Assembly (NCBI RefSeq): GCF_014218335.1
Contig: NZ_AP023367.1
Coordinates: 3,473,501 to 3,537,500, forward strand
Direction of reading: 5' to 3'
DNA length: 64,000 bases
DNA from: Anaerocolumna cellulosilytica
GTDB lineage: Bacteria > Bacillota > Clostridia > Lachnospirales > Lachnospiraceae
Position numbers and translations under genes: made by a program. The notes beneath the pieces were generated by a model. It was not told the DNA's origin and did not search any database. It was given only the letters and a program-made list of their open reading frames with translations. Below are positions 58,252 through 64,000 of this stretch, in pieces. Position 1 is the first letter of the stretch. Every line of letters starts with the position of its first letter.

Positions 58252-58284
58252 TACACATCAGGGGTTTCATATCTTTATAGTTTA

Positions 58285-59136
58285 TTATTGATACTGTGTG
58301 GTTTTTATATAATCCATCAATTGAAATTCTTTACTTTTATGAGCCTTAAATAGTGTTCCTACTTTCTTATTTCCCATTATTTCCTGAATTATGGAGAAAT
58401 CCTCTCCATTGGCAATGATCATATCTGCACCTGCGTCTGTTGCAATTTTTGCAGCTGAAATCTTTGTAGCCATTCCGCCGGTTCCAACAGTGGTTTTAGA
58501 ATCCTTTGCCATACTACTTAACTTTTCATCAATAATCTCAACATAATCAATGAATTCTGCTTCTTTGTTACTTCTGGGGTCATCTGTATAAAGTCCATCA
58601 ATATCAGATAATAGAATTAGAAGATCTGCCTTTACCAGAGCTGTAACAATGGCAGATAAGGTATCATTATCTCCAAATTCAATCTCGTCTGTAGATACTG
58701 TATCGTTCTCATTAACAATAGGTATCACGCCCATGCGAAGTAGTTCCTCAAAAGTATTTTGAGCATTCTCTCTGCTGATATCATTTATCATGGTATACTT
58801 TGTCATTAGAATTTGCGCTGGTACTGCGTTATATTCTGCAAAAAGCTTTTGATAAACCATCATGAGGCGTGCCTGACCAACAGCCGCACAAGCCTGTTTT
58901 ACCTCTTTTTGCTTTGGCCTTTCCTGTATGCCAAGTGCCTCCCGTCCAACCGCTATTGCTCCGGAGGATACTAGAATAATATCCTTTCCCTGATTTCTTA
59001 AGTCCGTTAATATTCTTACCAATTTTTCCATTTTAGATAAATTAACACGATTTGTCTCCGAATGGGTTAAAGAGGAAGAACCGATTTTTATAACTATCCT
59101 CTGCTTTTGTTTTATACCGCTTCTATTACTGTCCAC
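58285..59136 (-). CDS. proB: Glutamate 5-kinase, short form without PUA domain
   Basis: 283 aa. Phosphorylates glutamate as the first and usually feedback-regulated step of proline synthesis. Amino-acid kinase fold: VIKIGSSSLTH (about 15-25), VSSGAIAVGREALG, NENDTVSTDEIEFGDNDTLSAIV (substrate-binding Asp residues) and TVGTGGMATKISAA (about 220-233). The C-terminal PUA domain of longer ProB proteins is absent, as in many Clostridia. GTG start with AAAGGA about 8 nt upstream. Confidence 0.93.
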   Translation of the reverse strand: MDSNRSGIKQKQRIVIKIGSSSLTHSETNRVNLSKMEKLVRILTDLRNQGKDIILVSSGAIAVGREALGIQERPKQKEVKQACAAVGQARLMMVYQKLFAEYNAVPAQILMTKYTMINDISRENAQNTFEELLRMGVIPIVNENDTVSTDEIEFGDNDTLSAIVTALVKADLLILLSDIDGLYTDDPRSNKEAEFIDYVEIIDEKLSSMAKDSKTTVGTGGMATKISAAKIATDAGADMIIANGEDFSIIQEIMGNKKVGTLFKAHKSKEFQLMDYIKTTQYQ

Positions 59137-59202
59137 CTTTTATTCCTTTCTGCCCCGTAGCCTGATATACACCACAATTAGGAAACGGCTGTTACATGAT
59201 TA

Positions 59203-60813
59203 TTATATGCAAATACCCTTATTGCTGAAAGTACTGCCGATTGCTTCAAATACCTTTATACCATCCATAGCGGCTGAAGTAATTCCCCCTGCATAGCCTG
59301 CTCCTTCTCCACAAGGATATATTCCTGTTATATCTGCTTCAAAATGATCATTTCTTTCAATCCTAAGCGGTGATGAGGTTCTTGTCTCAACGCCTGACAG
59401 AACTGCTTCTTCATCGGCATAACCCGGTATTATCCGGTCAAACGTTTTTATGCCTTCTATTAAGGTTTCTGTTACATAATCCGGTAAACATTCATTTAAA
59501 TTTGCTAACGTATACTTTCCTTTTAGGTTTGGTATGATATGACCTATTGTAGCACTCTCCCGGTTATTGCACAAGTCTCCATATAATTGGACCGGTACAA
59601 GACCTCGTCCTGCCCGATATGCTTTTTTCTCCCATATTCTTTGGAATTCTACTCCTGCCAAAGCCTCCATCCCTGGTTCCATTATCGGAAAATCCTTAGG
59701 TGTAACTGTAACAATCAGAGCACTGTTGGCATTTCTTTCATCCCTGGCATGATTACTCATACCATTAACAGCGATTCCTCCAAGTTCAGAAGAAGAATTC
59801 ACGACAAAACCACCGGGACACATACAAAATGAGTAGACACTGCGTCCGGTAGAAGAATTATATGCTAATTTGTAATCTGCTGCCGGCAGTTTATGAAATA
59901 GCTCTCCATACTGATTTTTGCTGACTAACTCCTGTGGGTGCTCCACTCTTACACCAATAGCAAAGGATTTCGGTGTTAATTTCAGCCCTCTGTCATGAAA
60001 TAGCCGGAAAGTATCCCTTGCACTATGCCCGATAGCCAGCACCAGCACCTGGCAATTAATCTGCTCTTTATGATTTAATTCTATCCCGGTTACTCTTCCC
60101 TGTTCTAGCTGTATATCTGTCAGGCAAGTACGAAATCTTACTTCACCCCCAAGGGCTATAATTTCTTCCCGGATTCCTTTTACAACTTCCCTAAGCCTAT
60201 CTGTACCTATATGAGGTTTGTTAAAATATAAGATTTCCTCCGGTGCACCATGCTCAGTAAACACTTCAAGAACTTTTCTATTTCTCCCGGCTGCATCCTT
60301 TACCAAAGTATTTAGTTTTCCGTCAGAAAAGGTACCAGCACCCCCTTCTCCAAACTGCACGTTGGACTCCGTATCTAGCTCATTACTGCTCCAAAACCCC
60401 TCCACTGCCTTAACCCTTTTGTCTACTTCATCTCCGCGTTCAATGAGCAATGGACGATAACCGTTTCTGGCAAGCATCAGACCACAAAAAAGTCCTGCGG
60501 GTCCGCACCCTACAATTACCGGACGATTCAAAAGCTCTTTTCTTCCTTCCGGTATAAATTGATAAGTTGGTCTCTCCCCAAAGATAATGCCAGGGCTATG
60601 AATTCTTTTTTTAAGTTTATCCTCGCCCTGAATGGTAACTTCCACGTTATAGACATAAGATAATTCTTTTTTCTTCCTGGCATCGATGGATTTTTTAACT
60701 ATTTTATAGTCAGTTATCTGACTTAGCGGAAGCTTAAGCTGTTTGGCTATTAAAGCTTTTAATTCTTCTTCCGTATGATCTATTTTAAGTTTTAATTGAG
60801 ATAATTGAATCAT
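59203..60813 (-). CDS. FAD-dependent dehydrogenase (COG2509-like)
   Basis: 536 aa from ATG 60813 (GGGAG 6 nt upstream); the open frame begins at 60876 but its first part is made by a stem-loop and overlaps the next gene. A small N-terminal domain (1-90) precedes the FAD-binding motif VIVGCGPAGLFCGLMLARNG. Then come NVQFGEGGAGTFSDGKLNT (typical of this uncharacterised flavoprotein family), LVLAIGHSARDTF and C-terminal CGEGAGYAGGITSAAMDGI. The substrate is unknown. Next to a second flavoprotein gene. Confidence 0.85.
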   Translation of the reverse strand: MIQLSQLKLKIDHTEEELKALIAKQLKLPLSQITDYKIVKKSIDARKKKELSYVYNVEVTIQGEDKLKKRIHSPGIIFGERPTYQFIPEGRKELLNRPVIVGCGPAGLFCGLMLARNGYRPLLIERGDEVDKRVKAVEGFWSSNELDTESNVQFGEGGAGTFSDGKLNTLVKDAAGRNRKVLEVFTEHGAPEEILYFNKPHIGTDRLREVVKGIREEIIALGGEVRFRTCLTDIQLEQGRVTGIELNHKEQINCQVLVLAIGHSARDTFRLFHDRGLKLTPKSFAIGVRVEHPQELVSKNQYGELFHKLPAADYKLAYNSSTGRSVYSFCMCPGGFVVNSSSELGGIAVNGMSNHARDERNANSALIVTVTPKDFPIMEPGMEALAGVEFQRIWEKKAYRAGRGLVPVQLYGDLCNNRESATIGHIIPNLKGKYTLANLNECLPDYVTETLIEGIKTFDRIIPGYADEEAVLSGVETRTSSPLRIERNDHFEADITGIYPCGEGAGYAGGITSAAMDGIKVFEAIGSTFSNKGICI

Positions 60814-60827
60814 ATTTTGCTCCCATC

Positions 60828-60844
60828 TGCGACCTTTGGACGCA
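60828..60844 (-). promoter_or_regulatory. SD-linked stem-loop 5 (flavoprotein gene)
   Basis: Minus strand TGCGTCC-AAA-GGTCGCA with one internal mismatch, followed by GATGGGAG, the ribosome site of the gene. It lies just upstream of, but does not overlap, the 3' end of the upstream flavoprotein gene (stop at 60857). Confidence 0.6.
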
Positions 60845-60856
60845 TAAATCATAAAT

Positions 60857-62068
60857 TCACACCTGCATGCCGGCAACTGCTCCGCTGGACCAGGCCCATT
60901 GCAGATTATAACCGCCGCAGGTACCGTCTACATCCATTATTTCACCAGCAAAATAAAGCCCTCTAACAATCTTTGATTCCATGGTATCCTGATTAATTTC
61001 TGCCACAGCAACTCCGCCTGCACTAACCTGTGCTTGTTCAAAAGTGTTCGTATCATTAATAGGTATCCGCCATTCCTTTAGTTGCTTTGCAATGGCTTGT
61101 AACTGTTTCTGTTTCACCTCATTACATGGCTGCTCTGGCTTTATTCCTGTCTGATTCATACAGACATAAGCCAGTTTATTATTTAAAAGACCGATAAATA
61201 CCTGCTCTATGGTTTTCTCTTTATTACGATCTACTCGGCTCCGTAACAATTCAAGTAATTCCGACAGTTTAAACTGGGGTAAAAAATCAATCACTAATTC
61301 TACCGTTTGCTTTTTCTCCAGTGCATTTGCCGCAAATCGGCTTACCTGCATAACAGGTATTCCGGATACACCATAGGCTGCTAGTAGGACTTCCCCTTTT
61401 TCCTCTGCTAATATAGTATGATTTCCGAAAAGTTTAATAGTCCCTTCCACACGCACGCCTGCCAAAGTTTTAAAATACTTTTCTCCTGACTTTAGCTGTA
61501 CTAGTGCCGGCAAAGGCTTGATTATTGTATGTCCTAACAACTTTGCCAGTGTAAAACCACTTCCGTCAGAACCGTGACTTGGCGAAGCACAGCCCCCAGC
61601 TGCCAGAATCACCTTATCACCAGTATACTTTCCTTTGGTGGTATGAATCAAAAAGCCATCCGCATTTTTCTTAATTTTCTCTACATGGACATCACAATGT
61701 ATATTTATTTTAAGTAGTTTTGCCTCTATTAGCAGGGCTTCTGCAACAGAAGCTGCCTGTTCCGAATTGGGATACACATACCCATTTTTTATTTTTGGAT
61801 AGACGCCTAAATCCAGAAAGAAATCCAGGGTCTTTTCAACATCAAACTGGTTTATTACTTTTAGTGCAAAGAAAGCATCCTTCCCCCTATAGCAATCCGG
61901 TTCTTGGATTAGATTTGTATAATTGCATTTACCGTTACCGGTGGCAAGTATCTTTTTGCCCGGTTTTTCTTTATGTTCTAATATTGTTACCTTGTTCTTT
62001 TTTCTGGCTGCCATAATCGCCGCCATTAATCCTGAGGCTCCCCCACCTACGATTATGACATGATTCAT
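60857..62068 (-). CDS. NAD(P)/FAD-dependent oxidoreductase, HI0933/BaiN-like
   Basis: 403 aa. Dinucleotide-binding motif at the start (VIIVGGGASGLMAAIMAARK), then KILATGNGKCNYTN, a family hallmark, VILAAGGCASPSHGSDGSGF, AGGVAVAEINQDTMESKIV and GLYFAGEIMDVDGTCGGYNLQWAWSSG near the end. BaiN of Clostridium scindens is a relative that reduces bile-acid intermediates, but most members are uncharacterised, so no substrate is claimed. AAGAGGAGAAGC precedes the ATG. Confidence 0.88.
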   Translation of the reverse strand: MNHVIIVGGGASGLMAAIMAARKKNKVTILEHKEKPGKKILATGNGKCNYTNLIQEPDCYRGKDAFFALKVINQFDVEKTLDFFLDLGVYPKIKNGYVYPNSEQAASVAEALLIEAKLLKINIHCDVHVEKIKKNADGFLIHTTKGKYTGDKVILAAGGCASPSHGSDGSGFTLAKLLGHTIIKPLPALVQLKSGEKYFKTLAGVRVEGTIKLFGNHTILAEEKGEVLLAAYGVSGIPVMQVSRFAANALEKKQTVELVIDFLPQFKLSELLELLRSRVDRNKEKTIEQVFIGLLNNKLAYVCMNQTGIKPEQPCNEVKQKQLQAIAKQLKEWRIPINDTNTFEQAQVSAGGVAVAEINQDTMESKIVRGLYFAGEIMDVDGTCGGYNLQWAWSSGAVAGMQV

Positions 62069-62454
62069 AATGCTTCTCCTCTTAACCTTTGATTTATTCT
62101 AAATAATATTATTTTTATTCATTTTAATAGATAGAAACCTGAATGTAAACAGGATTAATTTATACTGTACTCGATATTTTGAACGAAAACAGCCAATAAG
62201 TCAAGGGTTTATACAGATTTCTTAAGCAATGGAGGCAAGTATAATTCTTATAAAGTAATCTTGCTTGTATACTTTTTTAAGTGCGGTAAGAATAACCCAT
62301 AAATTAAATAGAACTGCACACGAACTACTTCGTGTACAGCTCCTATTAATGCCTGTATTCCATATAATTACCTTTATACATTGAATACAATATATAAAGG
62401 AACCTAATACTTTTTTTAAGAATTATATATTACTATAATTTAAACTAATAATAA
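62069..62454. other. Gene-free gap with one hairpin
   Basis: No open frame is supported. A 14-bp imperfect hairpin at 62311-62324/62329-62342 (GAACTGCACACGAA with TTCGTGTACAGCTC, G-T pairs) is followed on the minus strand by CTATTTAATTT and may end the transcript of the binding-protein gene 113 nt upstream. Confidence 0.45.
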
Positions 62455-63315
62455 TTATTTACCAAGCCAGCTGTTTACCTGGCTCTCATTGTTATTCATC
62501 CACTCTTTTGCAGTTTCAAGAGGATCTTTTCCGCTTTCTTCAATAGCTCCCATCAGGTCTGATAATACTTCATCTGTAAACGTATACTTTTGAAAGAATT
62601 TTGCCGCCTCTGTCTTGTCTTCTTCAAAACCCTTTCTACTATAGATATGGATATTCTCAGCTTCTCCGTAGATTCCTTTGGAATCTTTTAATACCTTTAA
62701 ATCCCAGCTAGAAAACATCCAGTGGGGTGTCCATCCGGTTACAACAATAGCTTCGTTATTATTAATCGCTTTTTTTAATGCTGCTGTCATTGCAGGACCA
62801 CTGCCGTTGACAAGCTCATAGTCCAAACCATATGCTTCAATGGCTTTTTCCGTTGCAGACATAATTCCGGCTCCGGAGTCAATACCAATAATCTTTCCGC
62901 CAAAGGTTTCCTTTTGTTCTATTAGTTCTTCTATGGTATCCGCCTCTACATAGGATGGTACAACAAGACCTATCAAAGCATTTTCATAAGATATTCCCAA
63001 ATCCACAATATCCTTACCATATTTTTCTAAGTATTCCCCATGGGTAACCGGCAGCCAGGTGTCTAAAAATACATCCGTATTACCACTTGCCAAGGAAGTG
63101 AATACCGGTGCTACATCCGCCAACACCATTTCAACTTCATATCCTAACTTCTCTTCCAATATTGCTGCAGCAAGGTTGGTCATGGCAATTCCTTCAGCCC
63201 AGTTAACATATCCAATTTTAATTTTCTTTTCATCTGTCTTGCCCGAGGTAGAACATCCTGTAATTAAACCAGTGGTTAAAACAAGGGCTAAAACAAGTGT
63301 TAAAATTTTTTTCAT
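62455..63315 (-). CDS. Glycine betaine/proline-type ABC transporter substrate-binding lipoprotein
   Basis: 286 aa. Lipobox LITGC (Cys 21), then an OpuAC-type binding domain: IKIGYVNWAEGIAMTNLAAA, VFTSLASGNTDVFLDTWLPVTH, IIGIDSGAGIMSATEKAIEAY and AIVVTGWTPHWMFSSWDLKVL. The Trp residues in VNW, DTW and GWTPHW would form the cage for a quaternary ammonium group. It follows the permease gene. Import of an osmoprotectant such as glycine betaine is expected from the family. Confidence 0.9.
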   Translation of the reverse strand: MKKILTLVLALVLTTGLITGCSTSGKTDEKKIKIGYVNWAEGIAMTNLAAAILEEKLGYEVEMVLADVAPVFTSLASGNTDVFLDTWLPVTHGEYLEKYGKDIVDLGISYENALIGLVVPSYVEADTIEELIEQKETFGGKIIGIDSGAGIMSATEKAIEAYGLDYELVNGSGPAMTAALKKAINNNEAIVVTGWTPHWMFSSWDLKVLKDSKGIYGEAENIHIYSRKGFEEDKTEAAKFFQKYTFTDEVLSDLMGAIEESGKDPLETAKEWMNNNESQVNSWLGK

Positions 63316-63329
63316 AGTAACTCCAATCT

Positions 63330-63359
63330 GTGCAAATAAACGCTCCTGCGTTTACGCAC
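63330..63359 (-). promoter_or_regulatory. SD-linked stem-loop 6 (binding-protein gene)
   Basis: Minus strand TAAACGC-N4-GCGTTTA core with an outer GTGC/GCAC stem, followed by AGATTGGAG. Longer than the other five copies. A GTG-started small frame of 15 codons runs through it and overlaps the gene start. Confidence 0.55.
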
Positions 63360-63428
63360 CAACATTTTTACCTAGTTACAAGTTAAGTGTGTAAAATTAC
63401 TTATAGTTCACACCAGCTTTTTTATATT

Positions 63429-64000
63429 CTACTGTTTTCTTGATTTTGCAGCTTTGGACTTTCCGATTCCCTGGGTAATTCTATCTAGTATCATAGCCAG
63501 AATCACAACAGCCAGCCCGCCTTCAAAACCATCACCGATTTTCATCTGGGATATACCTTTTAATACGATATCTCCCAATCCGCCTGAACCAATCATAGCA
63601 GATATTACTACCATGGACAGGGATAGCATAATGGTCTGATTAAGACCTGCCAATATGGTTGGCATTGCCAGAGGTATCTGTACTTTAAACAGCATTTGAC
63701 TTGGTGTCGAGCCGAAAGAACGTGAAGCTTCAATAACATCTGCCGGTACCTGCCTTATACCAAGACTCGTAAGTCTTACAATCGGCGGCATTGCAAATAT
63801 TATCGTTGCTACTGCACCCGGTACCGGACCCAAATCAAAAAAGTATACCGCAGGAATCAGATATACAAAGGCCGGCATGGTCTGCATAAAGTCAAGAATC
63901 GGTCTCATGATTTTATTTAAACGGTTGCTTCTGGACATCCATATTCCAAGGGGAATTCCGATGATAAGAGCAATAACCGTTGCTGTCGTAACCAGTGCAA
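63429..64000 (-). CDS. Glycine betaine-type ABC transporter permease (partial)
   Basis: The gene runs off the end of the window, so its N-terminus is missing; an internal ATG at 63938 is not the start because the frame stays open to 64000 with membrane-like sequence ([13 protein letters not shown]). OpuAB/ProW-class permease: [18 protein letters not shown], then the coupling loop [20 protein letters not shown] (about residue 70 of the visible part), and [15 protein letters not shown]. It feeds the ligand from the binding lipoprotein encoded 113 bp downstream. Confidence 0.9.
   Translation of the reverse strand, partial: ALVTTATVIALIIGIPLGIWMSRSNRLNKIMRPILDFMQTMPAFVYLIPAVYFFDLGPVPGAVATIIFAMPPIVRLTSLGIRQVPADVIEASRSFGSTPSQMLFKVQIPLAMPTILAGLNQTIMLSLSMVVISAMIGSGGLGDIVLKGISQMKIGDGFEGGLAVVILAMILDRITQGIGKSKAAKSRKQ

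Overview
The window looks like a chromosomal segment of a spore-forming, plant-polysaccharide-using member of the Clostridia, most likely Lachnospiraceae. The grounds are low GC with AAGGAGG-type ribosome binding sites, sporulation and germination genes (SpoIIM, two Csp-type subtilases), modular sugar ABC transport without its own ATPase, GH43 arabinan enzymes and a type I-B (Tneap/Cst) CRISPR-Cas locus. The species cannot be named from the sequence alone.

Layout. 1-9.1 kb: a sugar ABC transporter (two permeases and a very large binding protein), a divergent ArsR-type regulator and two GH43 enzymes, one lipoprotein and one cytoplasmic. This reads as an arabino-oligosaccharide utilisation locus. 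9.2-10.8 kb: one intact ISNCY/IS1202-like insertion sequence with a 28-bp target duplication. 11-18.2 kb: YmaF-like protein, a Bce-type peptide-sensing/detoxification module (regulator, kinase, ATPase, permease) and a GntR(YtrA)-ABC operon with a perfect operator. 18.2-31 kb: housekeeping genes (pdp, def, DAHP synthase, Xer-like recombinase, spoIIM, NUDIX, proC, aminotransferase, rny, miaB). 31.2-32 kb: a small divergent repressor module. 32.07-39.78 kb: a CRISPR array of 118 repeats (117 spacers). 39.8-48.3 kb: cas2-cas1-cas4-cas3-cas5-cas7-cas8b-cas6, all on the minus strand, so the operon is transcribed from cas6 towards the array. 48.8-56 kb: a DUF5050-like lipoprotein, an orphan BtrH-like protein and two tandem Csp-type subtilases. 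56-64 kb: proline genes proA/proB with a folate enzyme, two flavoproteins and the start of a glycine-betaine-type (Opu) transporter.

The main discovery candidate lies upstream of cas6. A repeat-like sequence (25/30 identical to the array repeat, with the last 11 nt and the 8-nt crRNA handle unchanged) is followed by a 21-nt pseudo-spacer and a second degenerate repeat (22/30). The first 17 nt of the pseudo-spacer match a site that follows a CCA trinucleotide and lies just downstream of a good promoter (CTGACA-N17-TATAAT) for the cas operon. The only two mismatches in those 17 nt fall at positions 6 and 12, the positions Cascade flips out and does not read. This is what a crRNA-like guide that represses its own cas promoter should look like. 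It resembles CreA and other autorepressor mini-arrays in concept, but the same bases also form an inverted repeat, so it needs testing.

Other points of note are a family of six stem-loops sitting immediately before Shine-Dalgarno sequences (consensus CAGA-N2-GGAG after the hairpin), groups of array spacers that hit the same target repeatedly or on both strands, a spacer pair that differs only by synonymous codon changes, and a Csp-type protease that has lost its catalytic serine. No tRNA, rRNA or known riboswitch was recognised.
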